A DNA stretch of 52,856 nt from Kibdelosporangium persicum (GTDB lineage: Bacteria; Actinomycetota; Actinomycetes; Mycobacteriales; Pseudonocardiaceae): NCBI RefSeq assembly GCF_013280595.1, contig NZ_JAAATY010000051.1, forward strand, positions 1-52,856, read 5' to 3'. Within the stretch, counting starts at the first letter, position 1, and every line of letters begins with the position of its first letter. The notes below the pieces were generated by a model that worked only from the letters and a program-made list of their open reading frames with translations, made no database searches and was not told the origin of the DNA. Shown piece after piece: positions 44,811 through 52,856 of this stretch. A program made the translations under genes and the position numbers.

Positions 44811-44824
44811 TGTGAGCGCTAACA
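44811..44824. promoter_or_regulatory. LacI-type operator-like palindrome 2
   Basis: TGTGAGCGCTAACA, an AGCGCT-centred near-palindrome (one mismatched pair), 24 bp beyond palindrome 1. The pair looks like a tandem LacI-family binding region for the SGNH gene. Confidence 0.45.
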
Positions 44825-45475
44825 TCAGCTCGATGGTAGAAGGGCCATCGAGCCTCACTCGTAACCATCTGGGAGTCCAGGTTTTAGGACATGATGCTGA
44901 CGTTGATGCGCCGGGCGGGCGCTGCAAGTCGGTTGCGTGTGTGAGCGTGAACAGTCAGAGACGGACCGTTCGGTCAGTCTCTGTCCATAGTGGAATGTGC
45001 TGCTTGGGCGAGATGTGCGTGGCTGCTTCTCCCCATGTCGTGGCTCGACCAGATCTCCAGCGAGCTCATGGTCGCCGCCGCGAAACTGCTGCGGGACAAA
45101 GCATCAGCCATGCTCGACGCGATGATGCAGGACTTCGAACGCGCCACCGGGCCGCGGTCATACCCTCGCAGAGCCAGACCGGCGCGCACTCCGGCATCTG
45201 CCGTGGCCGGCCCGCATCCACCGATCGGATGACCACGGGTCATGACGGCCGTCCGCCGAACTGCCAGTCGTGAATCTCGATGTCGGCGTACCGGCCGGCA
45301 GTCCGAACCGCCGCCGTTGGCTGTCAAGCTTCGCCGTCAGCGGATGAGCCGCGGTGCGGTGTCCAGTCCGGCAGTTGACGTTTGCCGGTAGGCGGCCGAA
45401 TAGAGCATTGATTGACTGTTGGTTCTCCACCATGCTGGGAGATAGTTGAACCTTCACACTCTGCTGAGGTGGGCG
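44825..45475. other. Gene-poor interval before subtilase
   Basis: 651 bp. Short open frames exist on both strands (for example about 80 codons at 44990-45232 with a helical segment WLDQISSELMVAAAKLL), but none is recognised and composition drifts. No intact gene is called. Confidence 0.5.
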
Positions 45476-48412
45476 ATGCGGCTCTTCCGGGTGAGATCCA
45501 CGGTGGCCAGGCTGGCCACGATCGCCGTACTCAGTGGTTTGGCGGGCACGGCCATCCCGCCGACGAACGCCGCAGCCCAATCCGGCGCCGCGCCGATCGC
45601 GCTGGAACTCGCTGCCCTGGTTGAGGACGCGGACGAGGGTGCGCCGGTACAGGCGCTGCTGATGTTGCCTAACGTCACTGAGCATGACGGCGGCTACGAC
45701 GCCGTCGTCGACACGCTGCGCAAGCATGCGGCCGACAGTCAGGCCGAGGTCATGCGGCACCTTGAGACCCGCGACGACGTCACCGTGCTGAACCGCCTCT
45801 GGCTCACCAACATGCTCGTCGTCGAATTCCCGGCCGACACCAAAGCCCTTGGCGCGCTTGCCGAAATCCCGGGTGTCGACCACCTGGTCCCCAACTTCGA
45901 GATGACCCTGCCGGGCGTGACGGAATCCGCGGACGTCAAGGCACAGGCGCACACCTGGGGTTTGGACAAGATCGAGGCCGCTCGGACCTGGCAGGACCTC
46001 GGCGTCACCGGCGCCGGCGCGAAGGTCGCGGTGCTGGACACGGGCGTGGCGGCCGACCACCCGGACCTGGCCGGCAAGATGGCCACCACCGACCCCCGCG
46101 ACCCGAAACACCCCGGCGGCTGGGCGGAGTTCAACGCCGCCGGGGGACGGGTCGACAGTTTGCCCCGGGACTCCGGGGAGCACGGCACGCACGTGACCGG
46201 CACCGTGGTCGGCAGTGACACCTCCGGCACAGCGATCGGCGTCGCGCCCGACGCGGAGTACATGCACGGCCTGGTCATCCCTCACGGGCGCGGCACGTTC
46301 GCGCAGATCGCCGCCGGCATGCAATGGGCCGTCGCGCCGACCGACATCACTGGCAAACGAGCGGGCTCACCTCCCGATGTGGTGTCTATGTCGTTGGGTG
46401 CCAACGGTTTTCTCGCCGAGATGATCGCGCCGACGCAGGCCATCCGGGCCGCGGGCATCGTCCCGGTCATGGCCATCGGGAACAACTGCGGCACGGCCGG
46501 CACCGCGAGTCCCGGAAACGTCCACGAGGCGATCGCCGTCGGTGCTACGGACTCGTCGGACAACGTGGCCTCGTTCTCGTGCGGCGGCGTGGTCCGCAAG
46601 GACCAGTGGACCGGCCCGCCCGCCGAGTGGCCGGACGCCTGGGTCAAGCCGAACGTCTCCGCGCCCGGGGTCGATGTGTACTCGGCCTCACCGGACGGCG
46701 GCTACAGCACGAATTCCGGCACCTCGATGGCCACCCCGCACACCGCCGGCACGGCCGCGCTGGTGCGCTCCGCCGCGCCCGGCCTGTCCGTCGACGCCGT
46801 GTTCGCCGCGCTTGCCGACACGTCGTTCTGGGACAACCGCAACTCGCCGAACCGGCCGGATACCCGGTTCGGGCACGGCCGGATCAACGCCTACGAGGCC
46901 ACCGCCCGGGTCGCGGTGCACTCCGGGATCACCGGGACGATCACCGCGGGAGCGTCAGGTGCCCCCGTCGGTGGTGCGACGGTCGTTGTCTCGCCGGGCA
47001 ATCGCACGGTCACCACGGACCCGGACGGCACTTTCCGCACCCGGCTGGAGCCGGGCACGTACAAGCTGGCCGTGTCCGCTTTCGGTTTCCAGGACGCCGA
47101 GGTGTCCGGCGTGGTTGTCGCGAAGAACTCCTTCACGCCGGTGGCCGTCCCGCTCCAGAATGTCCCCAGTGGACAGTTGGCCGGCACGGTGGTGTTCGCC
47201 GAGTCCGGTCACGGCGTGCCCGGGGCGACCATCAGCCTCCTCGACGTGCCCCGGAGCATCTCCGCTACCACAGGCGCGGACGGGCGGTACACGATCCCGC
47301 TCGTTCCGGCGGGCACCTACGCCGTCGAGGTCAGCCATCCGTCCTTCACCGCACCGGATCCGCGCAAGGCGACCGTCACGGCGGGCGGGGCGACCACGGC
47401 GAACTTCACCCTGACCAAGCGACCGCCGTCGGTGGCCATCGTGTCCAGCCCCGAGTCGTACGCCCAGGAGTTCGTGGACGACGTGTTCACACCGGCTGGC
47501 GTCCCGGCGACCGCCTACTCCTACAACGAACTCGAGCTGGCCGCGCGGCACCCCGTCGTGCTGATCGGTTACAACAGTGGGGGAGGCTACAACCGGGCCC
47601 AGTTCCAGGCGATGCTGGACGCCACCGACGCGAGCGGCGCCGGTGTGCTCTTCCTCGACCACCCGACCGGCTCCCTCAACGGGCTGACCCTGCTGTCCAG
47701 GCACACCGGTCAACCCGAGGGAACCTGGTCGACGGCGGGCTGGATCGACGGGGAGGACCTGCGCTACGAGGTCACCGAGAAGCACCCGATCTTCGGGGAC
47801 CGGAAGGTCGGTGACCACGTGATGCTGGCCCCGGTCGACTCGGACCTCCCCAAATGGGCTGCCTGGTTCGCCGGCTACGAAGGCGACGGCAGACTGATCA
47901 TCGGCGCGTTGGGCCGCAACAGCGGTGTCATCGGCGGTGGCGTCGCCATCGACCAGCGCGCCAACAACCGGCACGTGCTGCTGTCCATGCACGGGGCCGA
48001 CCCCGCCGCCTGGACAGCCGACGCGAAGGAACTCTTCCACAACGCGATCGAGTGGGTCGCACCCGAACCGCCGGTGAACGCGCCACACTTCACCCCGTAC
48101 GACCTGACCGTCAGCCCGGAAGCCGTCAAGGTCGGCGAGCCGGTTTCCGTGACGGTGCGGGTGAAGAACGTCGGCAGTTCGGCAGGCACCTACGACGCCG
48201 AGGTGAAGGTCGGCGGCTCGACGTTCGCGGTCACCCCGGTGACCTTGGCCTCAGGCGCGTCGACCACGGTGAGCTGGACGATCACTCCTGATGCCGTCCG
48301 CACGTACCTGATCTCCGTCGAGCACCTCGCGAACTCGTTCCGGGTCCGGGCACCGGTCGTCACCGGGGCGCGGTGCACAACTCACGCGCCGCCAGGTCGA
48401 CGAGCCTGCTGA
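45476..48412 (+). CDS. Secreted S8 subtilisin-like protease with carboxypeptidase-regulatory and CARDB repeats
   Basis: 978 residues from ATG 45476 behind GAGGTGGG; a TTG at 45446 is possible but adds only ten residues. Signal peptide of about 34 residues; an I9-like propeptide follows to about 155. The catalytic domain has Asp188 (VAVLDTG), His236 (EHGTHV), oxyanion Asn336 (AIGNN) and Ser417 (NSGTSMATPH). After about 485 come two carboxypeptidase-regulatory-like beta domains (GTITAGASG, GTVVFAESG), a beta/alpha domain with a GYNSGGGYN turn, and a CARDB-like domain near 880-950. The last about 15 residues (Arg/Cys-rich, CTTHAPPGRRAC) are atypical, so the original C-terminus may be lost. Extracellular protease. 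Confidence 0.93.
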   Translation: MRLFRVRSTVARLATIAVLSGLAGTAIPPTNAAAQSGAAPIALELAALVEDADEGAPVQALLMLPNVTEHDGGYDAVVDTLRKHAADSQAEVMRHLETRDDVTVLNRLWLTNMLVVEFPADTKALGALAEIPGVDHLVPNFEMTLPGVTESADVKAQAHTWGLDKIEAARTWQDLGVTGAGAKVAVLDTGVAADHPDLAGKMATTDPRDPKHPGGWAEFNAAGGRVDSLPRDSGEHGTHVTGTVVGSDTSGTAIGVAPDAEYMHGLVIPHGRGTFAQIAAGMQWAVAPTDITGKRAGSPPDVVSMSLGANGFLAEMIAPTQAIRAAGIVPVMAIGNNCGTAGTASPGNVHEAIAVGATDSSDNVASFSCGGVVRKDQWTGPPAEWPDAWVKPNVSAPGVDVYSASPDGGYSTNSGTSMATPHTAGTAALVRSAAPGLSVDAVFAALADTSFWDNRNSPNRPDTRFGHGRINAYEATARVAVHSGITGTITAGASGAPVGGATVVVSPGNRTVTTDPDGTFRTRLEPGTYKLAVSAFGFQDAEVSGVVVAKNSFTPVAVPLQNVPSGQLAGTVVFAESGHGVPGATISLLDVPRSISATTGADGRYTIPLVPAGTYAVEVSHPSFTAPDPRKATVTAGGATTANFTLTKRPPSVAIVSSPESYAQEFVDDVFTPAGVPATAYSYNELELAARHPVVLIGYNSGGGYNRAQFQAMLDATDASGAGVLFLDHPTGSLNGLTLLSRHTGQPEGTWSTAGWIDGEDLRYEVTEKHPIFGDRKVGDHVMLAPVDSDLPKWAAWFAGYEGDGRLIIGALGRNSGVIGGGVAIDQRANNRHVLLSMHGADPAAWTADAKELFHNAIEWVAPEPPVNAPHFTPYDLTVSPEAVKVGEPVSVTVRVKNVGSSAGTYDAEVKVGGSTFAVTPVTLASGASTTVSWTITPDAVRTYLISVEHLANSFRVRAPVVTGARCTTHAPPGRRAC

Positions 48413-48424
48413 ATCGGGGAGGTC

Positions 48425-48540
48425 TACTCCGAGCGCCCAGCAAGGTGTCGGTGTGGCGCGGTCCGGGCACGCGGAGCCGGTCGGCAAGCAGCTCCTCGAA
48501 TGCCGCCCGCGCTCTCGCCGGGTCTCCGGTTTCCCGCCGC
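48425..48540 (-). pseudogene. Tetratricopeptide repeat fragment
   Basis: On the minus strand, one frame reads GDPARARAAFEELLADRLRV and then a PGPRHTDTLLGARS tail. This matches the repeat found in actinobacterial TPR/AfsR-type regulators. Fewer than 40 codons remain, with no start or stop context. Confidence 0.5.
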
Positions 48541-48560
48541 CATGGAAGGAGTCGACACCG

Positions 48561-48670
48561 GTGCCTGACAGCCGCACCGCGTTGCGGGTCGAGTCGCGCG
48601 CCGAGCCCGGCTGCGCGACTTCGCGCTGGTGCCCGGGATCATCGCGATCGCAGTCGTCGGGCAGGCGACC
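48561..48670 (+). pseudogene. Sugar ABC permease N-terminal fragment (RbsC-like)
   Basis: A GTG-started frame gives a polar N-terminus, and a second frame continues RLRDFALVPGIIAIAVVGQA, like the first helix of ribose-type ABC permeases. Only the N-terminus remains. It lies just before a CebR-type operator and an SMP-30-like gene, which in intact loci often neighbour sugar transporters. Confidence 0.35.
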
Positions 48671-48704
48671 TCTGTTGCCAGACTGCGTCGATGTCGTTAC
48701 CCTC

Positions 48705-48728
48705 GGTTCTGGGAGCGCTCCCAGAACC
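48705..48728. promoter_or_regulatory. CebR/LacI-family operator (perfect 24-bp palindrome)
   Basis: A perfect 24-bp palindrome centred on TGGGAGCGCTCCCA, the consensus of CebR-type operators in actinomycetes (known). It lies 36-59 bp before the start of the SMP-30-like gene. A LacI-family repressor encoded elsewhere would bind it. Confidence 0.75.
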
Positions 48729-48763
48729 GGACTCCACACGACCTTCCCGAGGACGGCACCGGT

Positions 48764-49774
48764 ATGAGCATCCGAGGAAAGCGCCGAGCGATTGTTGTGG
48801 CCACGGCCGTTCTGGCCGCTTTGAGCGTCCCCCACACCTCGGCCGCCGCGCGCGGGGAGCCGTGTCCCGGAGGGCCGTTCGGCAATCCGCTGCCCTCCCC
48901 GGACCTGACCGCGACCAAGATCAAGGACGGGTTCAACTTCCTGGAGGGCCCGACGTGGGACGCGGCGACGCAGACTCTGTTGCTGAGCCACATGTATGAC
49001 GGCACCGGCCCGCAGAACGTCCAGCCCTCGGACATCCTCCGGTTCACACCGGCCACGGGCGCCGTCACCACGTTCATCAAGAACGCGGGCAGCAACGGGC
49101 TGGCGATCAGCCGCGACGGTCAGTCCGTGTTCGCGGCGACGCATGATCAGCGCAGCCTCTCCTCGTACCACCTGGCCACCGGACGGCGGGCCACGGTCGC
49201 GGCGACCTACCAGGGCCGGATGTTCAACTCTCCCAACGATGTCACGGTCGCCGCGAACGGGACAGTGTACTTCACCGACCCGAACTTCCAGCGTGCGAAC
49301 CGGCCGGACCAGATGTCCGGCAAGACAGGTGTCTTCCGCGTCACCAACGGTGTCGTCACCCTGATCGACGACACCATCCGCCAGCCGAACGGGATCGAGC
49401 TGTCCCCGGACGGCAGAACTCTGTACGTCGGCGGCAACGCGACCGGCAAGATCTACCAGTACCCCGTCAACGCGGACGGCAGTACCGGGCCTCGCAGCGA
49501 CTTCGCGGTGCTCAACGGCACCGATGGCGGCACGGTCGACTGCGCCGGGAACGTGTACCAAACCACCTATGGCGAAGGGAAGGTGCACGTCTTCTCGCCG
49601 GCCGGGCGGAAACTGGGCACGATCTCGGCCGGTCGCAACGCCACCAACGTCGCCTTCGGCGGCCCGGACCGGACCACCCTCTACATCACGTCGGGAACTG
49701 CGTCCACCGGTGGCAACACCGGGAACTTCGGCCTGTACAGCATTCGCCTCAACGTCCCCGGCTGGCCGTACTGA
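48764..49774 (+). CDS. Secreted SMP-30/gluconolactonase-like beta-propeller
   Basis: 336 residues from ATG 48764. Signal peptide of about 30 residues ending in TSAAA. The rest is a six-bladed propeller of the SMP-30/LRE family: FLEGPTWDAATQTLLLSH (metal Glu in EGP), NSPNDVTVAANGTVYFTD (Asn-Asp metal ligands), QPNGIELSPDGRTLYV and TDGGTVDCAGNVYQTTYGEG. Members hydrolyse lactones or phosphoesters with a divalent metal; the secreted ones act on extracellular sugar lactones. Transcription is probably controlled by the CebR-type palindrome just upstream. Confidence 0.9.
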   Translation: MSIRGKRRAIVVATAVLAALSVPHTSAAARGEPCPGGPFGNPLPSPDLTATKIKDGFNFLEGPTWDAATQTLLLSHMYDGTGPQNVQPSDILRFTPATGAVTTFIKNAGSNGLAISRDGQSVFAATHDQRSLSSYHLATGRRATVAATYQGRMFNSPNDVTVAANGTVYFTDPNFQRANRPDQMSGKTGVFRVTNGVVTLIDDTIRQPNGIELSPDGRTLYVGGNATGKIYQYPVNADGSTGPRSDFAVLNGTDGGTVDCAGNVYQTTYGEGKVHVFSPAGRKLGTISAGRNATNVAFGGPDRTTLYITSGTASTGGNTGNFGLYSIRLNVPGWPY

Positions 49775-49799
49775 CCTGACGAAGAACCACAGGAGACCC

Positions 49800-49985
49800 T
49801 AGCTGGGACGAGTTGCCCAGCCGGTTTCAACAGTCCCACCCATCGGCGCAATGCGCTGCGCGGTTGCGGCAACGCCCAGATCAGATGGCGCACCATCACC
49901 ATGTCGAACTGTCCGCACGCCACAGGGGCCGCCGCGTTGCCAACCACAAGATCGACGGTCAGTCTGGGCTCGTCGAGCTGGTGTA
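49800..49985 (-). pseudogene. SAM-dependent methyltransferase fragment
   Basis: Minus-strand frame reads DLVVGNAAAPVACGQFDMVM, then VRHLIWALPQPRSALRRW and LLKPAGQLV. This is the class I methyltransferase region after the SAM-binding loop (FDxVxxRHLLWALPDPxxALRRW). Both ends are missing. Confidence 0.6.
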
Positions 49986-50686
49986 CGTCGTGGGTGCAGC
50001 CTGGCCGGTCACTGTCGGTGCCTTTGCCGGCAGGATACTGGGCTCGTCACAACAGTTCCGGACGGTGTGTTCAACACCTCCGGGTAGGAGGTCAGGACCG
50101 CTGGCCTGACCCCCTGATTCGCCGGGGTGCTCAGGCGACTGCGCGACCGTCGAGCTGTTTACCTTGGGAATGAAAGGAATGTCGCGAACTTCAGGGTCAT
50201 TCGCTGACGACGCAACGTCCTGTCCAGTCGCAGCAGGGCGATCTGCGACAAGGTGAACAGGGGCCTGGTGTTCCAAACTCGACCGGCGGCGGCGAGCACG
50301 ACAGTGTCCGGGACATCGGGGATCAGCCGATGTGGGTCGATCGCCCGGACCTTCGAGACCAGTTGTGCCATCGCGTGCGGTTCTTCGTCCCGCAGAGCGT
50401 CCGCCGATGCCTGGCCTGCACATACAGGTGGCTGGCGGCGTGGGCGCGTTCAAGCCACTTGACGCGGATCAATTCGTTTGCGTGGACCGAACAGGTCACA
50501 CAGCTCGAAGCACGGGTGGAACGGAGTCTTGGCGAAGTTGACTGCGGCGACTACTCGATCCGCTGCGGCCACGTCGTGGCGGCGCCTCGGCCGCTGCGTT
50601 AATCGACGATCGAAACCTGCCGCCTGGGCGGTGTTTCTCGCTGGCCGGTGACCATCCGGGTCAACTACTGTTGGCCGATGGCGATC
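49986..50686. other. Decayed interval upstream of AlbA_2 protein
   Basis: About 700 bp. A minus-strand frame at 50159-50371 contains IPDVPDTVVLAAAGRVWNTR and may be another gene fragment that I cannot identify. No intact gene, hairpin terminator or repeat was found. Confidence 0.45.
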
Positions 50687-51997
50687 ATGTGGTCACGGAT
50701 CCATGCCGAGCTGGGGCTGTCTCCGGCGCCGTTGACACACGCCATGGTGGCACAGGCCGTCGACCAGCGTGTCGTCGAGAGCGAAGATCTGGATTGGAAA
50801 CTGGACTTTGCCTGGAAGAAGGAGAACCTGCCGGCGGAGGTCAAGGAGAAGAAGAAGTGGGAGTTCGCCAAGGACGTGACGTCGATGGCCAACACCCGCG
50901 GTGGGCTGATCGTTTTCGGGGTCCGGGAGGACAACGAGCGGCCGGTCGAGCTGACTGGTGTGCCGAACGGTGAACGGGACCGTCAGCCCCTGCGGGCGTT
51001 CGTCAACAAGTACGTGCGGCCGCTGGTGGGCGGACTGCTCATCGAAGCGCTCGACAGCGAGGACGGTTCGCCTGGCTTGGTGGCCGTGTTCGTGCCGCCC
51101 AGCCCAGATGCCCCGCATGTGATCGGCGAGAGGAACGAGCTCGGCGTCCCATATCGCTACGGGTCTGACACGAACTGGATGTCAGAAAGCGAGCTCGAAC
51201 GCGCCTACCGCGATCGTTTTGCACGGCGCGCCGACGATCGAGCGGCGCTGACCGCGCTGATCGACGGCCTGATCCACGAGACCAAAGGGGGCTGGGGCGT
51301 GTGGGTGGCGGTGGCTGCCTGTCCGGTCGCGTCGTTGCCGATGCTGCCCGGTCCGCAGCGCGCCGCAGCAACCAAAGCGATGGATGACGCCATGCGGTTG
51401 GCCGTCGACATCTTCGGATCGGCCAGAGACAGGCATCATCCGATGTTGGACCAGATTGCTCGCGAAGCGGTGAACAACCCGAGAACCGGACTGCGGCGGT
51501 GGGTCATCCGGCCGAACCACTACTCGACGGACCCGACGGATCAGCCCGCCTGGGCTTTAGTGGAGCTGCACCACGATGGCTCCGTCGCTGTAGCCATGAG
51601 GTTGACTGGGGTCATACGTCGCGACGAGATCGCAAGTATGGACTTCGACGCCACATGGGTGCCGGTCAGGTTCGTTGACGCTGTGGTCGCGGAGGCCGTC
51701 GCGTTGTCGTCGGTCCATGTCCGCGGACTCGGCGGCGTGGGAACGATCCTGGCTCGTGCGGCTCTTCTGAAGGAGAACAGTTCAACTCCGCTGGTCGCGA
51801 TCGACAACCAACTGCACGGCAGGATGAACTCGATGTTCCGCCAGGTGCCGGGCACTCGAGCAGTCCGGGAACCGGTGGCTGTGGAGACCGCGTTCTCCGC
51901 CGCCGACGACGTCGTGGCCTTGCGCGGCGCGGCCCGCCAGCTCGCGGATGACCTCGTCCATCAGTTCGGCGTACCAAGTTCGTCCATACCCGACTGA
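50687..51997 (+). CDS. AlbA_2 (Schlafen-type) domain protein
   Basis: 436 residues if started at ATG 50687; ATG 50678 and GTG 50648 are alternatives, none with a good ribosome site. N-terminal residues 1-150 carry the AlbA_2 signature: ESEDLDWKLDF, EFAKDVTSMANTRGGLIVFGV and the following P-x6-R-x3-NKYVRP. AlbA_2 (Schlafen core) domains bind nucleic acids, and several occur in defence or regulatory proteins. The remaining 280 residues have no domain I recognise. The gene is near the circle junction, followed by a frameshifted gene and the NUDIX gene on the other strand. Confidence 0.75.
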   Translation: MWSRIHAELGLSPAPLTHAMVAQAVDQRVVESEDLDWKLDFAWKKENLPAEVKEKKKWEFAKDVTSMANTRGGLIVFGVREDNERPVELTGVPNGERDRQPLRAFVNKYVRPLVGGLLIEALDSEDGSPGLVAVFVPPSPDAPHVIGERNELGVPYRYGSDTNWMSESELERAYRDRFARRADDRAALTALIDGLIHETKGGWGVWVAVAACPVASLPMLPGPQRAAATKAMDDAMRLAVDIFGSARDRHHPMLDQIAREAVNNPRTGLRRWVIRPNHYSTDPTDQPAWALVELHHDGSVAVAMRLTGVIRRDEIASMDFDATWVPVRFVDAVVAEAVALSSVHVRGLGGVGTILARAALLKENSSTPLVAIDNQLHGRMNSMFRQVPGTRAVREPVAVETAFSAADDVVALRGAARQLADDLVHQFGVPSSSIPD

Positions 51998-52038
51998 GCT
52001 CGACGACGGCCTCAGCGTGCACAGCGTTGTGCGGCACG

Positions 52039-52595
52039 ATGTCCTCCGGCTTCCGTGGCCGATCACCGGCAGCGGTCGGAGATCTCCTGCGCGCCGCTGA
52101 GCTGGAGCCATCACGGGCCGGAAGCTACGTCGTCGATGCCCGACTGGCGGCGAACTCGACGGCACGAGCCTTGGGCGACCGAGAGATCGGTGGCAGGGCC
52201 GTTGTGTTGCAGATGCTCGAGGCGATGAGTGCGGCACAGTCCGCCGTGCTGGCCGATGCGCCAGCGGCATTCGACGAGACAGCCACGGCCGGGGTGTCCG
52301 CGGATCTATGTAAGGCACTTGGCGATCTCACTGGTTCCGGAAGGACCGACCGTTCGAGATCACCTTCCGATGGGCCCGCACACAGCCACTGCAAGTGCCG
52401 TCACCTGTCCTGGCGTTCCCGGAGACGTCGGGATCGCTACTGCAGGCGGCGGCCAGACGGCTCCGAGGCCGCGACGGACTGGTGTTGCCGAGTGCGGGGA
52501 TCGGAGCGATGGCGGGCAGGGTGTGGAGTCTGCCGGGCGCGGCATGCGTTATCGCACCGCCGGGATCGGTGGGTGGCGCCGTTTGGTGCCAATGA
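52039..52595 (+). pseudogene. Unrecognised gene with internal frameshift
   Basis: From ATG 52039 one frame encodes a helical protein (AAELEPSRAGSYVVDARLAA ... TAGVSADLCKALGDLTG) up to about 52340. A second frame then continues coherent sequence (FEITFRWARTQPLQVPSPVL, AFPETSGSLLQAAARRLRG) to a stop at 52593-52595. The change lies around 52335-52350. I do not recognise the family. It could be a real frameshift, a sequencing error or programmed shifting. The 3' end overlaps the convergent NUDIX gene. Confidence 0.5.
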
Positions 52596-52856
52596 GAAAC
52601 GCGGCTTGACCGCCGATCAGTCCGGCCGTGCAGCGGCCGTACTCGATGTCCGTCGCGCCCACCCCGACGATCAAGTGAGTCGTCGGATCCTCGGCCAGCT
52701 CCAGCAGGCGCTGCTTGAACTGGGCCGCGGCCCCGGTTGGAGCCACTGCGATGTCGTAGACCTCGAACCGGCGCAGGTGCAGATAGTCGGTGCCGGGTTC
52801 TTGGCGTGGGCCCGTTTGGACCACCCGGAGTGGGGTGAACTCCAGCGAAGCCACGT
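52513..52856. repeat. Terminal direct repeat, right copy (344 bp)
   Basis: Identical by eye to bases 1-344. See the left copy for interpretation. Confidence 0.85.
52549..52856 (-). CDS. NUDIX protein, 3' part (second view of the gene at 37-831)
   Basis: The last about 102 codons of the same NUDIX gene, cut by the window edge. If the molecule is circular this is not a second gene but the overlap of the contig ends. Confidence 0.7.
   Translation of the reverse strand, partial: VASLEFTPLRVVQTGPRQEPGTDYLHLRRFEVYDIAVAPTGAAAQFKQRLLELAEDPTTHLIVGVGATDIEYGRCTAGLIGGQAAFLIGTKRRHPPIPAVR

Noticed and set aside
44812-45327. Short open frames on both strands as small genes
   Set aside because: No recognisable motif, no ribosome site with consistent start, overlapping each other on opposite strands.
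1-52856. CRISPR arrays, tRNA, rRNA and riboswitches
   Set aside because: No regularly spaced repeats, no tRNA-like cloverleaf with CCA context and no rRNA-like conserved sequence were noticed while reading. A tRNAscan/Infernal run would be decisive.
1-52856. Plasmid replication origin or Rep/Par genes
   Set aside because: Considered because of the circular overlap. No Rep, ParA or Tra-like protein was found; only a DUF2637 fragment hints at mobile ancestry.

Overview
The window is high-GC actinobacterial DNA, most like Pseudonocardiales or a related antibiotic-producing actinomycete. The evidence is tightly coupled ATGA, GTGA and TGATG operons, many GTG starts, NRPS and lasso-peptide genes, and typical actinobacterial families (DUF574 methyltransferase, DUF2637 remnant, ROK regulator, secreted subtilase). 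Bases 1-344 and 52513-52856 are identical by eye and cut through one gene. The contig is therefore probably a 52,512-bp circle, or the unit of a tandem duplication, opened inside that gene. I see no replication or partition gene, so I do not call it a plasmid.

Layout. (1) About 50.7 kb, through the junction, to 0.8 kb: an AlbA_2-type protein, a frameshifted unrecognised gene and a membrane-anchored NUDIX protein of SMODS-associated type. (2) 1.0-3.7 kb, minus strand: a lasso-peptide operon A-C-B with a 49-residue precursor, a cyclase and a fused leader-binding/protease protein. A ROK regulator lies divergently and a GT-B (CDP-glycerol transferase-like) protein follows. (3) 6.9-7.7 kb: transposase and thioesterase remnants. 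(4) 7.7-42.2 kb: a large nonribosomal peptide cluster. (5) 42.2-50.6 kb: a DUF574 methyltransferase, secreted hydrolases (SGNH hydrolase, subtilase, SMP-30-like protein) with LacI/CebR-type operators, and many gene fragments.

The NRPS cluster has four transcription blocks. Minus 19.9-7.7 kb encodes an A-T-C-A(Val)-T-C synthetase with a degenerate N-terminal condensation remnant, a free carrier protein, a class III aminotransferase and two tandem B12-binding radical SAM enzymes. The middle, 20.0-27.2 kb, holds an acyl-CoA dehydrogenase pair, three SDRs, a P450 and a third radical SAM paralog. Plus 27.4-35.2 kb is a nine-gene operon encoding a complete amino-group-carrier-protein (LysW-type) pathway (LysK, X, Y, Z and W homologs) with a split transketolase, a DegT-type aminotransferase and an LLM oxidoreductase. 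Minus 40.8-35.2 kb encodes a type II thioesterase, a C-A-T synthetase and a fourth radical SAM enzyme with the Cx7Cx2C motif of RiPP C-methyltransferases. An MFS exporter is divergent from it.

How they probably work together (inference): the carrier-protein operon matches the route known for vazabitide, azinomycin and ficellomycin. In that route a LysW-bound glutamate semialdehyde is extended by a two-carbon transketolase unit and transaminated, giving a 2,6-diamino-5,7-dihydroxyheptanoate-type amino acid. The NRPSs would join this to valine and at least one other residue, and up to four cobalamin radical SAM enzymes could C-methylate or rearrange it. That gene combination is unfamiliar to me and is the best candidate for an undescribed system here. 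The lasso operon, with a Gly/Asn/Gln-rich core lacking bulky residues, is the second.
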